In this document: one piece after another, positions 27,015-36,325 of the stretch | Layout of the letters: each line of letters opens with the position of its first letter | How positions within the stretch are numbered: the stretch's first letter is position 1 | DNA from: Neobacillus cucumis | GTDB taxonomy: Bacteria; Bacillota; Bacilli; Bacillales; Cytobacillaceae | Length of the DNA: 51,057 bases | Reading direction: 5' to 3' | Assembly (NCBI RefSeq): GCF_002860255.1 | Contig: NZ_PGVE01000031.1 | Span: 1 to 51,057, forward strand | Translations under genes and position numbers: made by a program | Notes under the pieces: generated by a model | Told to the model about the DNA's origin: nothing | Databases searched by the model: none | The model's input: only the letters and a program-made list of their open reading frames with translations

Positions 27015-28184
27015 TTATTCATTAAAAATCTTGGAATCCACAAGGAATTTTTTTATCATAAACGAAGCTGCTCCGAGGACGGCAGCATGATTGTTGAGTT
27101 GTGAGATGAAAATCTCATTTTTTAGCGGTATAAATCTCGATAGTCTCTTTGAAACCGCCTTCTTAATCGACTTTAAAACGATTGGATTCGCCTCAATCAA
27201 ATTACTTCTCAAGATCATCGAGTCAGGGTTAAACGTATTGATCAAATTCGCTAACCCAATTCCTAAATAATAGCCGAATTTTTCTATTTCTATCAATATA
27301 TCCCCATCGTTTTCCATAATCATCTTATTGGCCTTTTCAACTGTCATTTCGCTACCATTTTTTATTCTGGAAAGATTAGTGAAAAAGGCATTTTCCGATG
27401 CATACAGTTCCCAGCATCCTTGATTACCGCAGCCGCATTTTTTTCCATTGTATTCAATGGTCATATGTCCCATTTCTCCTGAAACTCCATCGGATCCGCG
27501 GTAAAGCTTGTTATTTACTATGATCGCTAGACCAATTCCAGTTCCGATGCTTACATAAATACTGGTATCGGAATTCTTCATGGCACCATACAATTTCTCT
27601 CCAAATGCTCCTGCATTTGCTTCATTCTCAATAAAAACAGGAAGGTTAAAATGAGCTTCGAGCAAATTTTTTATGTCAACTTTGTCCCAATTTGAATGAG
27701 GAGTATACACTACCGTTTGATTCTCATTAACAAATCCATGTACCCCTACCCCGATCCCAATAATGCCATAGGGAGATTCTGGTGCATGATTCCTCACCAG
27801 CCTAATTCTATCAATTAAAATTAATTTAAGCGCTTCCATCGACTCGTATACAAATTCAAAGTAGTCAGAGAAAAGCTTATTCCCCTCTAAATCAATTAAA
27901 ATCGTAAAAATATAATTGGCAGCAAGTTCCACTCCAATCGAATAGCCGGCATTTTTATTAAAAACTAGCAATATAGGTTTTCGGCCCCCGTTTGATACTC
28001 CCACCCCAATTTCGGAAACGAGATGTTTTTCGATTAATGAATTCGTTTGCAAAGAAACGGTTGCTTTGTTCAGGTTCGTAATTTCCGCGAGTTTTGCCCT
28101 GGAGATCGGGTAGTGTTTCATAATGGTACTCAGAATAACTTTTTGACTATGCATTTTACTATCGTTTTGTTCTGCTAATTCCAC
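27015..28184 (-). CDS. xylR: XylR-type ROK-family repressor
   Basis: 389 aa. An N-terminal winged helix (residues 12-65, ISRAKLAEITNLNKATVSLQ) is followed by the ROK sugar-kinase-like domain: IGIGVGVHGFVN, GTGIGLAI and the zinc motif KKCGCGNQGCWELYAS (about 248-263). It is expected to bind xylose and release TTAGTTTGTT-type operators; such sites lie at 23294, 28332 and 28504. GTG start after GGAGGAG. It is divergent from the GPH transporter, the classical xylR position. Confidence 0.88.
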   Translation of the reverse strand: MELAEQNDSKMHSQKVILSTIMKHYPISRAKLAEITNLNKATVSLQTNSLIEKHLVSEIGVGVSNGGRKPILLVFNKNAGYSIGVELAANYIFTILIDLEGNKLFSDYFEFVYESMEALKLILIDRIRLVRNHAPESPYGIIGIGVGVHGFVNENQTVVYTPHSNWDKVDIKNLLEAHFNLPVFIENEANAGAFGEKLYGAMKNSDTSIYVSIGTGIGLAIIVNNKLYRGSDGVSGEMGHMTIEYNGKKCGCGNQGCWELYASENAFFTNLSRIKNGSEMTVEKANKMIMENDGDILIEIEKFGYYLGIGLANLINTFNPDSMILRSNLIEANPIVLKSIKKAVSKRLSRFIPLKNEIFISQLNNHAAVLGAASFMIKKFLVDSKIFNE

Positions 28185-28331
28185 TTATTCTCCTCCTCTC
28201 TTTATTTGTTTATCCTATCAAACTAACTACCGATTCCTTTATTTGATTATTTAATTTATTATATCGTAAAAATATATAAATTTGTATGTTGTTCAATTAA
28301 AAAAGATGTGGTAGTATAAGTTCATCGCTTA

Positions 28332-28346
28332 GTTTATCCGATAAAC
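28332..28346. promoter_or_regulatory. XylR-like operator 1 in the xylR/transporter gap
   Basis: GTTTATCCGATAAAC is a perfect 15-bp palindrome inside TTAGTTTATC...AAACAAACAA, 148 bases upstream of xylR. It probably controls xylR or the divergent transporter. Confidence 0.7.
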
Positions 28347-28503
28347 AAACAAAGATTTAAGTAGTTTTGTTTTTTTTACCATGAAGTGTTGACGGTTTCA
28401 AAGTGAAATTATTAGTTAAAGAGGTGAAAAACAGCTTTAAAGCAAAAAATACACAACATATTTACCGTTCGCATGATTTAAGTTTTGTTTAGGAGGATTC
28501 TTC

Positions 28504-28529
28504 TTAGTTTATTCATCTAAACAAACTAA
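28504..28529. promoter_or_regulatory. XylR-like operator 2 in the transporter leader
   Basis: TTAGTTT at 28504-28510 and AAACTAA at 28523-28529 are inverted with a 12-nt centre that also keeps TAAACA, the closest match in the window to the B. subtilis xyl operator. It overlaps an orphan AGGAGG (28492). A partial cre match, TGAAAGCGATTAAT, lies at 28646, and TGTAAGCGGATAAA near 28711. Confidence 0.75.
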
Positions 28530-28762
28530 ACAAGTCTTTATACTGAAAAATTACTAGTTAGTTAGTGAATGCCATCATTCACTTTAAAAAGCATTTACCT
28601 ATTTTTATGAGCTTTGATTAAAGAGTTTCTAATCTTTGCCATCGATGAAAGCGATTAATCCTAGTAATATGTAATTAAAAGATTAAGTGGCTCATTTTTA
28701 AATGTCTATTATTGTAAGCGGATAAATCGATATAAAATTTATCTGAAAAGGAGATCTATGAC

Positions 28763-30262
28763 ATGGCTTTAATGGAATCAACAATTAAACAAATGAACAA
28801 AAACACACAAAATATTCAACATAACGAGTATCATAAGCTCAGCCTTTCTGAACGGATCGGTTACGGTCTTGGGGATTTTGCCCAAAACCTCGTATTTGGT
28901 ACTGTCGGAGGATTTCTGGCTCTCTATCTGACTACCGTTAATGCTATTGGGACAGCAGCTGCTGGATTCATCTTCTTGTTTGTCCGAATCGTCAACGTAT
29001 TCTGGGATCCAATGGTTGGTACCTTCGTTGATAGATATACATTCAAGAAAGGTAAATATCGTCCTTGGCTTTTGATTGCAGGTATTCCAATGATTATCTT
29101 AGCTGCGATGCTCTTTGTTCCAATTCCAGCTATTCGTGGTTCAGTGCCAATCGCCTTTATCACTTACTTCCTGCTCGACTTGATTTATTCCGTGGTTAAC
29201 ATTCCTTACGGTTCGCTGAATGCATCACTCACAAGGGATCCTGAATCCGTAGATAAAATCACAACCACTCGTATGATGTTAGCTAACATTGCTAACCTCT
29301 TGGTTTACACACTGTTTCCCATGTTTGTCCAAATGGCTGCCCCATTAGACCGTACACCTAAAGACACAGGTTTCTTTGGTCTTAAGCTCAACATGGGTAC
29401 TTATACAGATGCATCAGCAAGTCACGCTTGGTTTGGGGTTTATATGGTTTACATGGTACTAGGCGCTGTAGCTTTATTCTTCTGCTACCGTCTTACAAAA
29501 GAACGCGTTGTTGCAACTGCAGAACAATCTGCAGAAGTGAAGGCTTTCGACCTGTTCGTTGAATTGAAGAACAACAAACCACTTGTTATTCTAGGTTTCT
29601 TCTTTATGCTTGCTTTCACTTTCATGTTCTTCATGAACACAGTGAATGGCTTCTTTAACCAATACACGGTCAACCACTCAGACTGGATGGGTGCAGTAGG
29701 TCTCATCGCCTCCATCCCTGGTATCGCTTTCCCAGTCTTCTGGCCAAAATTAAAGAAAATCTTTGGTAAAAAGGGATTCTTCCATTTCTTCCTTGGTATG
29801 TTTGTTGTTGGTGAAATCCTTACTTGGATATGGTCGTTAGATGGCATGCACGATTCACTTTTCCTTGCTTATCTTTCAACCTTTATCAAACAATGGGGTC
29901 TCACATCTGCAACTGGTTTCATGTGGGCACTCGTTCCTGAAGTTGTCTCTTATGGTGAATTGAAGTCTGGCAAACGTAACGCTGCAATCATCAACGCGAT
30001 CATGGGTCTCTTCTTCAAGATTGGCTTCACTCTTGGTGGTGCTGTTCCGCTCTGGTTCCTTGCGGCTTTCGGCTTCGATGGAAATGCGGCGAAACAAACA
30101 GCTAGTGCTCTTTCCGGTATCAATATAACTGCTATCTGGATTCCAGCTGCGCTTGCGGTCGTTTCGATGATTGTTATGGCTCTTTACCCACTTTCAGATA
30201 AAGACGTTGTAGACATCAATAAGCAACTCGATGCTTCTCGTGCCAAAGCAAAAGTCAGATAA
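28763..30262 (+). CDS. GPH-family pentoside:cation symporter (XynP/XylP-like)
   Basis: 499 aa, 12 predicted membrane helices. The family hallmarks are the N-terminal RIGYGLGDFAQNLVFGTVGG (about 30-49), VNVFWDPMVGTFVDRY followed by KKGKYRPWLL (cytoplasmic loop 2-3) and LVPEVVSYGELKSGKRNAAI (loop 10-11). It should import xylobiose or longer xylosides with a cation to feed the cytoplasmic GH10 and GH43 enzymes. RBS AAAGGAGATC. Codon choice looks strongly biased (frequent TTC, GGT, AAC) compared with neighbours, as in highly expressed genes. The leader is about 580 bases and carries XylR and cre-like sites. Confidence 0.9.
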   Translation: MALMESTIKQMNKNTQNIQHNEYHKLSLSERIGYGLGDFAQNLVFGTVGGFLALYLTTVNAIGTAAAGFIFLFVRIVNVFWDPMVGTFVDRYTFKKGKYRPWLLIAGIPMIILAAMLFVPIPAIRGSVPIAFITYFLLDLIYSVVNIPYGSLNASLTRDPESVDKITTTRMMLANIANLLVYTLFPMFVQMAAPLDRTPKDTGFFGLKLNMGTYTDASASHAWFGVYMVYMVLGAVALFFCYRLTKERVVATAEQSAEVKAFDLFVELKNNKPLVILGFFFMLAFTFMFFMNTVNGFFNQYTVNHSDWMGAVGLIASIPGIAFPVFWPKLKKIFGKKGFFHFFLGMFVVGEILTWIWSLDGMHDSLFLAYLSTFIKQWGLTSATGFMWALVPEVVSYGELKSGKRNAAIINAIMGLFFKIGFTLGGAVPLWFLAAFGFDGNAAKQTASALSGINITAIWIPAALAVVSMIVMALYPLSDKDVVDINKQLDASRAKAKVR

Positions 30263-30276
30263 GAAATTTATGTATC

Positions 30277-30310
30277 AAAAAAGGCCAGGTAAAGATACCT
30301 GGCCTTTTTT
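30277..30310. terminator. Terminator between transporter and lyxose isomerase
   Basis: AAAAAAGGCCAGGTA pairs perfectly with TACCTGGCCTTTTTT around AAGA. It serves both convergent genes. Confidence 0.93.
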
Positions 30311-30320
30311 GATTGTTCTT

Positions 30321-30863
<543 letters not shown>

Positions 30864-30929
30864 TCACTCCTCCTAAAACATTTTAGGCTTTATTAAGGAA
30901 AAGTCAGCCATTTCTGGCCGACCTTGGCT

Positions 30930-31946
30930 CTATTCATTGATCATCTTTAAGGCACTATTTAATGCGTCAACCACCCTGTCACACCAATGGTCAAATTCCT
31001 CATCCGTTTTTTGTAGTTCAGGATGAGCTAATATGTATTCGACCGTTTGCTTAACCCCTTGGTCAAATCGGATCGTAGCCACAAAATCGGGAACCAGTCT
31101 TTTTAATTTGGAATTATCGAATACGACGGAATTGGCCTTATCCCCCAATAATCCCCCCCTGTAATCTTCCTTACTGCATGCGTCCAAAAATTCCGATGAC
31201 ACATGGACCGCATGGAGTTTGACTCCGAGTGCGTCCGCGATTGCTTGGTAAATTTGATTCCAGGTAAGACTTTCATCTGAAGTGATCTGAACAGACTCAC
31301 CGATGGCGTGGATATTGCCCATTAAGCCAATAAAGCCTTTAGCAAAATCACTATTGTGTGTCATCGTCCACAAGGAGGTTCCATCCCCATGAATAATAAC
31401 CGGTTTATTCTCAAGCATTCGTTTGGCTACCTGCCAGGAACCTTTGCTTCCATGTACTCCAAGTGGAATCGAACGTTCATCATAGGTGTGACTTGGTCTT
31501 ACAATCGTAATCGGAAAGCCTTCCTCTCGATAAAGTTTCAGCAAATATTCTTCACAGGCAATCTTATTTCTCGAATATTGCCAATATGGATTGGATAATG
31601 GCGTTCCTTCTGTAATTCGATAGTCGGACAAAGGAGTTTGATAGGCAGAAGCAGAGCTAATAAAGATAAATTGTTTCGTTTTCCCTTTAAATAAGCGATA
31701 ATCTCTTTCCAATTGTGCAGGTTCAAACGCGATGAAATCCGCAACGACATCAAACTGTAAATCTTCAATCAGATTGGAAACTTGGTTCTCATCATTAATA
31801 TCCGCTTGAAGTAGGTTTACCCCTTCTGGCAAGCGATCCTTTCGATTCCCTCTATTAAGAAGGTAAAGCTCACATCCCATGGTTACCAATTGCTTCGTAA
31901 TGGCAGAACTAATGGTTCCCGTTCCACCGATAAATAACGCTTTCAT
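30930..31946 (-). CDS. NAD-dependent epimerase/reductase (extended SDR)
   Basis: 338 aa from the ATG at 31944-31946, which has GGAGGTGG upstream; an earlier in-frame ATG is inside the promoter side of that site. The nucleotide-binding loop is KALFIGGTGTISSAI, ISSASAYQT holds the catalytic Ser, and Tyr/Lys are in YWQYSRNKIACEEYL. RPSHTYDERSIPLGVHG and TWNQIY resemble sugar-nucleotide or isoflavone-reductase-like members. Substrate unknown. It starts 69 bases upstream of lyxose isomerase, probably the same transcript. Confidence 0.85.
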   Translation of the reverse strand: MKALFIGGTGTISSAITKQLVTMGCELYLLNRGNRKDRLPEGVNLLQADINDENQVSNLIEDLQFDVVADFIAFEPAQLERDYRLFKGKTKQFIFISSASAYQTPLSDYRITEGTPLSNPYWQYSRNKIACEEYLLKLYREEGFPITIVRPSHTYDERSIPLGVHGSKGSWQVAKRMLENKPVIIHGDGTSLWTMTHNSDFAKGFIGLMGNIHAIGESVQITSDESLTWNQIYQAIADALGVKLHAVHVSSEFLDACSKEDYRGGLLGDKANSVVFDNSKLKRLVPDFVATIRFDQGVKQTVEYILAHPELQKTDEEFDHWCDRVVDALNSALKMINE

Positions 31947-32198
31947 TTTTCCACCTCCGGCAATTTTAAAGCGATCCATTCTATCAAATAACTATTCTAT
32001 ACTCATACCAAAATTCCTTTTTTCTTCATTCAAAAGGATCATTTATTCTTTTTTTTGAAATAATCATTTCAAGGAAAGGATTGACCGTGTTTTCCTAATC
32101 TTAGGAAAATATTTATGTTGTAAGCGCCCTATAAAAAGACTATGATTACTTGGTAGGTAAAATTTACAACTAGGCTTCCTGAGGGCGAGGATATAGTC

Positions 32199-32855
32199 AT
32201 GCATTTGTTTGATTTGAGAAGATTGTTGATGATGGTGATTGGAAATTTATGTATAGGAATGGCCGTTTCCCTATTACGTTTAAGTCATTTTGGTACTGAC
32301 CCTTTTAGCACGATGAATTTAGGGGTAAGTGGATTTTTAGAGGTATCGTTCGGTGTTTATCAATTAATCTTTAATTTATTTATCCTTATTATTCAATTTA
32401 TTTTTGCTCGGCATGCGATTGGGCTGGGTACGATTGTTAATATGGTTGGAATTGGTTTTATTTCCGATTTTCTTGTATATGGCTACCATGAGCTATTCGG
32501 CTCTTCTCCGCTGTTCGTTACAAGAAGTATATTCCTTCTTATTTCTGTCGTCATCGTCGGAATCGGAGTGGCCTTTTATATGACAGCCGACTTGGGCATT
32601 TCGCCATGGGATGCTATGCCGCTAGTGATTCAAAAAATATCACATAACAAAATACCGTTTGTGCTGGCTCGAATGATGGCAGATATTTTAGGCGTAGTAA
32701 TTGGATTTTCCTTCGGTGCGATTGTCGGGGTTGCGACTGTCATCATGGCATTTGGTATCGGTCCACTTGTGCAATATTTTCGGAAACATCTTGCCGAACC
32801 ATTATTAAGAAATCATCACAAAGCCTTACCGGTTTCCATTCATCTCAATAAGTAA
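32199..32855 (+). CDS. YczE/YitT-type membrane protein
   Basis: 218 aa with five or six hydrophobic segments. The two halves both carry the diagnostic pattern: LLRLSHFGTDPFSTMNLGVS (about 25-44) and FYMTADLGISPWDAMPLVIQ (about 127-146), an internal duplication known in the YczE family. Function is unknown; B. subtilis YczE is needed for full bacillaene/surfactin-type synthesis through an unclear route. RBS GAGGGCGAGG. Its own terminator follows. Confidence 0.85.
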   Translation: MHLFDLRRLLMMVIGNLCIGMAVSLLRLSHFGTDPFSTMNLGVSGFLEVSFGVYQLIFNLFILIIQFIFARHAIGLGTIVNMVGIGFISDFLVYGYHELFGSSPLFVTRSIFLLISVVIVGIGVAFYMTADLGISPWDAMPLVIQKISHNKIPFVLARMMADILGVVIGFSFGAIVGVATVIMAFGIGPLVQYFRKHLAEPLLRNHHKALPVSIHLNK

Positions 32856-32862
32856 TTGTGTT

Positions 32863-32892
32863 AAACCTCTATTTCAAAATAGAGGTTTTTTT
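32863..32892 (+). terminator. Terminator of the YczE-like gene
   Basis: AAACCTCTATTT pairs with AAATAGAGGTTT around CA, then a T-run. Confidence 0.9.
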
Positions 32893-33164
32893 GTGAACGA
32901 TCATTTTTGAATGCATTCATATACAGTGATGTAATCAAATGAACTGCTCTCCATTAATCGCTCCCCCGAGTTTTCTCCGCCCCTATGTTCCAAGTCCTCA
33001 TTTCCTAGGCAAGCGCATAATTTGACATTTTCAGCAAAAGCGAAACTAATACTCTTCTCTATTTTATAAACAATCATAAAATGGGACTCTAGAACTTTTC
33101 CGTTCTTATGTTCATCGGCATACCATATCGTACCGATTACTTTAATGGAGAGGAGGAGTTGATC
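32893..33164 (+). other. Leader region of the alpha/beta hydrolase gene
   Basis: No gene is seen. The last bases carry GAGAGGAGGAG, the ribosome site that sets the TTG start at 33165. Upstream is mixed-composition DNA with no clear promoter that I can defend. Confidence 0.4.
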
Positions 33165-34082
33165 TTGAGTAAGAAGAAAAAAAGCAAATCATTTTGGCGC
33201 CCTTTATTGGCGGCACCCGCTTTATTTTTTCTTGCCCCTGTTTCCATCGGATTGTATCTAACTCATCCCTTCCCTGCAAAAACCACAAAAACACCGAGGG
33301 AATACGGTCTTGAATTCGAAGATATTGAATTTTTCAGCCGACAAGACCAAGTAAAGCTGTCTGGCTGGTGGATTCCAGCCGCTTCAAAGCAAAGCAAGAA
33401 AACGGTCATCACTGCACACGGTTATATGAATGAACGTGCCATGGAAGGGATTGATGGACTACAACTTGCCAAAGTTCTCTCAGAACATGGATATAATGTA
33501 CTGATGTTTGACTTTCGGAATACAGGCAAGTCTAAGGGAAGAACCACAGGGATTGGATATTTTGAAAGGCACGATTTGTATTCAGCGATTGAGTATGGGA
33601 TACAGGAAAAGAAACAAGAAAAGATTGCTCTCCTTGGCTGGAGTATGGGAGCTGCTGCTGCCCTTATTGCTGGATGCGAACATCCTGCTGTTTCCGTCAT
33701 TATTGCCGATAGTCCCTTTAGTGAATTAGGACCTTTTTTAAAAGAAAATCTTTCTTATTGGACCAAGCTACCCAAAAGGCCTTTTACTCCGATCATTTAT
33801 CATTCTATGCGAATACTCCTCAAAATCGACCCCACTGAAGTTTCACCTATTAATCATGTGAAAAATACGAAAGGAAAAGCGTTTTTCTTAATTCATAGTA
33901 AAACAGATGAAGCCATTCCTTATATTGAGAGTGAAAAAATTGTTCAATCTATCTCATCAGATAACCATAAAGAATTGTGGCTGACCAACGATTGTCCACA
34001 CATTCATTCATGTCTTTTAAATAAAAAAGAGTATACACTCCGTGTACTCCGATTTCTAGATATGTACTTAAATCTTGGATAA
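33165..34082 (+). CDS. Membrane-anchored alpha/beta hydrolase
   Basis: 305 aa from TTG 33165, preferred because GGAGGAG lies six bases upstream; a longer frame from 33108 lacks a ribosome site. A basic start (SKKKKSKSFWR) and one hydrophobic helix (about 12-33) anchor the protein, with the enzyme domain outside. The nucleophile Ser is in LLGWSMGAAAAL, acid Asp in HSKTDEAIPY and His in NDCPHIHSC. The HGYMNERAMEG loop gives the oxyanion hole. It resembles YqkD-type hydrolases; the substrate is unknown. Confidence 0.82.
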   Translation: MSKKKKSKSFWRPLLAAPALFFLAPVSIGLYLTHPFPAKTTKTPREYGLEFEDIEFFSRQDQVKLSGWWIPAASKQSKKTVITAHGYMNERAMEGIDGLQLAKVLSEHGYNVLMFDFRNTGKSKGRTTGIGYFERHDLYSAIEYGIQEKKQEKIALLGWSMGAAAALIAGCEHPAVSVIIADSPFSELGPFLKENLSYWTKLPKRPFTPIIYHSMRILLKIDPTEVSPINHVKNTKGKAFFLIHSKTDEAIPYIESEKIVQSISSDNHKELWLTNDCPHIHSCLLNKKEYTLRVLRFLDMYLNLG

Positions 34083-34102
34083 GGCTGTAAAAAGCCCATA
34101 CC

Positions 34103-34300
34103 TCTCATCTGTCGGAGCAACGACTCACTTCCTTCTTCGGGGGATATGGACCCCTCTCATCTGTCGGAGCAACCACTCACTTCTTCCTTCGGGGAATAAG
34201 GACCCCTCTCATCTGTCGGAGCAACCACTCACTTCCTCCTTCAGGGGATGAGGACCTTTCTCATCTGTCGAAACACCGACTCGCTTCCTCCTTCGAAAAG
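34103..34300. repeat. 52-bp tandem repeat, four copies
   Basis: Copies begin TCTCATCTGTCGGAGCAACC (first copy CGAC; last CGAAACACCG) at 34103, 34155, 34207 and 34259, exactly 52 bases apart; the last is partial. Each ends with CTTCGGGG..A-GGACCCC. The period is not a multiple of three, so it is non-coding. It sits between the hydrolase stop and a terminator. Confidence 0.92.
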
Positions 34301-34334
34301 GGCGATGACACCCTTGTTTGTCATCGCCCTTTTT
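34296..34334. terminator. Strong bidirectional terminator
   Basis: AAAAGGGCGATGACA pairs with TGTCATCGCCCTTTT around CCCTTGTT, with A- and T-runs outside. Confidence 0.92.
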
Positions 34335-34354
34335 TATGCTTATCATCATCCCCA

Positions 34355-34762
34355 TTAAATACAATTCGCGTCTATTACCTGTCCAGATACCGACATAAGT
34401 TCATTTATGTTCACCCATCCACCAATATTTTGAGATTGGTCCACACCTTCTATGGTAAAAGCTAGGCTAATATGATTGGGAAGTGACAATGTGGCTCTTT
34501 TGCCCATGCAATTCTGTGCTTTTTGCAAAGAATCCACCCTTACCCCTTCACACGAAACCGTATACCTTTGCATCGGTACATAAATTAATATTCCCCTAAA
34601 AGGGTCATAGGTCTTTATAAAACCTTCAACCGTTGTTCCATCTCGGAAAGATAATCTGATCCATCTCTTTTGCTGATAACAAGCAAGAATTTTTTGAAAA
34701 AGACCTTGTCTGTAGTCATAATAATATGGATAGAAAGGCTGGTAAGGATCATTTGGATACAA
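34355..34762 (-). CDS. Tyr/Pro-rich protein with Sm-like domain, 135 aa
   Basis: I do not recognise a named family. The start is TTG 34760-34762, five bases after GGGGGGAGG; an upstream ATG would include that site in the coding region. The product opens YPNDPYQPFYPYYYDYRQGL, then has a small beta-rich Sm/SH3-like stretch RLSFRDGTTVEGFIKTYDPF (about residues 36-55), and two Cys further on. A Tyr-rich head on a small beta barrel is seen in some spore-coat-associated Bacillus proteins, so a coat role is a guess. Confidence 0.65.
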   Translation of the reverse strand: MYPNDPYQPFYPYYYDYRQGLFQKILACYQQKRWIRLSFRDGTTVEGFIKTYDPFRGILIYVPMQRYTVSCEGVRVDSLQKAQNCMGKRATLSLPNHISLAFTIEGVDQSQNIGGWVNINELMSVSGQVIDANCI

Positions 34763-35082
34763 TGCAGCCTCCCCCCTTTCTTTCATTTGTAAATCTTTTC
34801 ATGTATATGAGAAAAAAAGGGGTTGGTGCTTGTCATTAATGGATAAGAAAAGCGAATACAAATCGTTAAAGCTTTCAATCAATGGTATGCTGTTATCCAA
34901 CAAGGATACGTTAGCAGATACACCTTGGCTATGACTTGAAAATATGAAACTAGTAGTTTACCATATATGTAAATATATCCCTTAAATCCCACTGCTCCTT
35001 ACCATACAGTATTATATCAATACTAGGGTTAAGAGTGAGCACTTTATCACTGGAGGAAACTAATACCGAAGGGCTGTTGTAA
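34763..35082. other. Gene-free interval
   Basis: A 31-codon ORF from ATG 34841 lacks ribosome-site support. TGGAGGAAAC near 35051 and GAAGGGC near 35068 lie before the 34-aa gene. Nothing else was recognised. Confidence 0.35.
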
Positions 35083-35187
35083 ATGAGTCAGAACCTTTTA
35101 ATGCCAGCAGTAATATTAGTCGTATTGGCGGGAGTTATTTATGTTCTTTCTAAGGTGTTTAGAAAGAAATCTTCTAAAGATACATAA
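35083..35187 (+). CDS. 34-aa single-span membrane peptide
   Basis: SQNLLMPAVILVVLAGVIYV (residues 2-21) is one hydrophobic helix, followed by a basic tail (SKVFRKKSSKDT). The frame ends exactly where a strong terminator begins, and GAAGGGC lies ten bases before ATG. A tidy hydrophobic-plus-basic layout with its own terminator suggests a real small gene rather than chance. Function is unknown. Confidence 0.6.
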   Translation: MSQNLLMPAVILVVLAGVIYVLSKVFRKKSSKDT

Positions 35188-35227
35188 ATAAGAAGAAAGG
35201 CACCTTTTGAGGTGTCTTTCTTCTTAT
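35188..35227 (+). terminator. Terminator of the small membrane peptide gene
   Basis: ATAAGAAGAAAGGCACC at 35188-35204 pairs with GGTGTCTTTCTTCTTAT at 35211-35227 (one G-T), with six bases in the loop. Confidence 0.85.
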
Positions 35228-35285
35228 AAAAATATTTGGTTACGAATCTGGCAACTGATATCAATAACTCCTACATCATTTAACT

Positions 35286-35489
35286 CCTTTTTTATGACCG
35301 TTCCTAAGCTTTTTCCCTTCAGGAGGGAATAATTCTTTTTTATTTTGACCGTTGCAGCTCTTTTATTATTTCAAACGTCTTAATTCCCTTTTTTTATGAC
35401 CGTCCCAAACCTTATTCCCGTCAGAAGGGAATAATTCTTTTTTATTTTGACCGGTGCAACTCTCTTTTCCCCTCAAACGTCGTAATTCC
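35286..35489. repeat. 102-bp tandem repeat, two copies plus start of a third
   Basis: TTTTTATGACCGT recurs 102 bases apart (ATGACCG at 35294 and 35396); a third unit begins TTTTTTGTGTCTGTC near 35491. Each unit holds a small hairpin (TTCCCTTCAGGAGGGAA in the first, TTCCCGTCAGAAGGGAA in the second), then AATTCTTTTTTATTTTGACC and CAAACGTC-TAATTCCC. Non-coding. Confidence 0.88.
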
Positions 35490-35608
35490 CTTTTTTGTGT
35501 CTGTCTCCATAGCTTAATGGAGTTATTTTTCATCTATATAAATAAGGGACGCGAAAAAGCATGAGCCTTTTTCCCTTTTTGCCCCATTTCTGCCTTTAGA
35601 CGCTTGTT

Positions 35609-36325
35609 CTAGACGATGGTCAAGTTTCCTTCATCTATCCATGCTGGAATCTGATTTATACTCGTAACCATTACGCTTTTCTCGTCCACCATCGCTTCGG
35701 TGAGGAACAAATTGCTTTTATTTTTCAATGTCATATCATATCTTCCAGGAGCAGGGAGTGTATAGTGCGAATAGGGAGTTAACACCGATCCAGTCCGTTC
35801 GCATTTTACTTCGTATCAGTGGCTGATAAGATTGGGCAGCTCCTCGACATTCCCAGCTAACAGTTGTTGTCTGATCCGAGTCGAACTGATTTTTTCTCCT
35901 TTATACTCCACTTTGTCGACCGTCGTGACCTCTATCTGATCTCCGGAATCTTGTGTCAATGTTTCCATATTCCCTACACCACGGCTGCCATATGAGTCAT
36001 AGCCCGCGACTGTATGAATAACACCCAGCTTGATCAGGTAGTCGTTAACAAAAGCTTGAGGTGACAACCCGGCAAAGTCCTTATCGAACTCCACAAGATA
36101 GAACGTATCTACACCGAGTTCACAAAACCTTTTTTCTTTTTCGGACTGCGGCATTAAATAGTGACAACTCGCCTTCCCCCCGATGACCGTTTTCGGATGT
36201 GGAAAGAAACTCATGACAGACAATGAAACGTTTCTTTCCTTTGCTTTTTCGAATGCGGTTCGAATCACTTTTACATGTCCATGATGGAGACCGTCAAAAC
36301 ATCCAAGTGCAATAACATTTGAGCT
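35609..36325 (-). pseudogene. FAD synthetase (RibF N-domain-like) gene, truncated and with an in-frame TGA
   Basis: On the minus strand SSNVIALGCFDGLHHGHVKV opens the nucleotidyltransferase domain (HxGH motif LHHGH). It continues through SFFPHPKTVIGG, VAGYDSYGSRGVGNMETL and ISSTRIRQQLLAGNVEELPN, the family's ISSTRIR motif. A TGA at 35816-35818 interrupts, but the same frame continues for 68 codons (YEVKCERTGSVLTPYSHYTL, ending IDEGNLTIV) to TAG 35609-35611. The length suits FAD-synthetase-family proteins lacking the kinase domain. There is no start codon with a ribosome site; the 5' end is fused to a recombinase remnant. Confidence 0.82.

Noticed and set aside
34103..34300. CRISPR array
   Set aside because: The 52-bp units are contiguous with no variable spacers and no cas genes nearby.
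35816..35818. Selenocysteine or programmed readthrough at TGA
   Set aside because: No SECIS-like hairpin was noticed and the gene is truncated at its 5' end, so decay is simpler.
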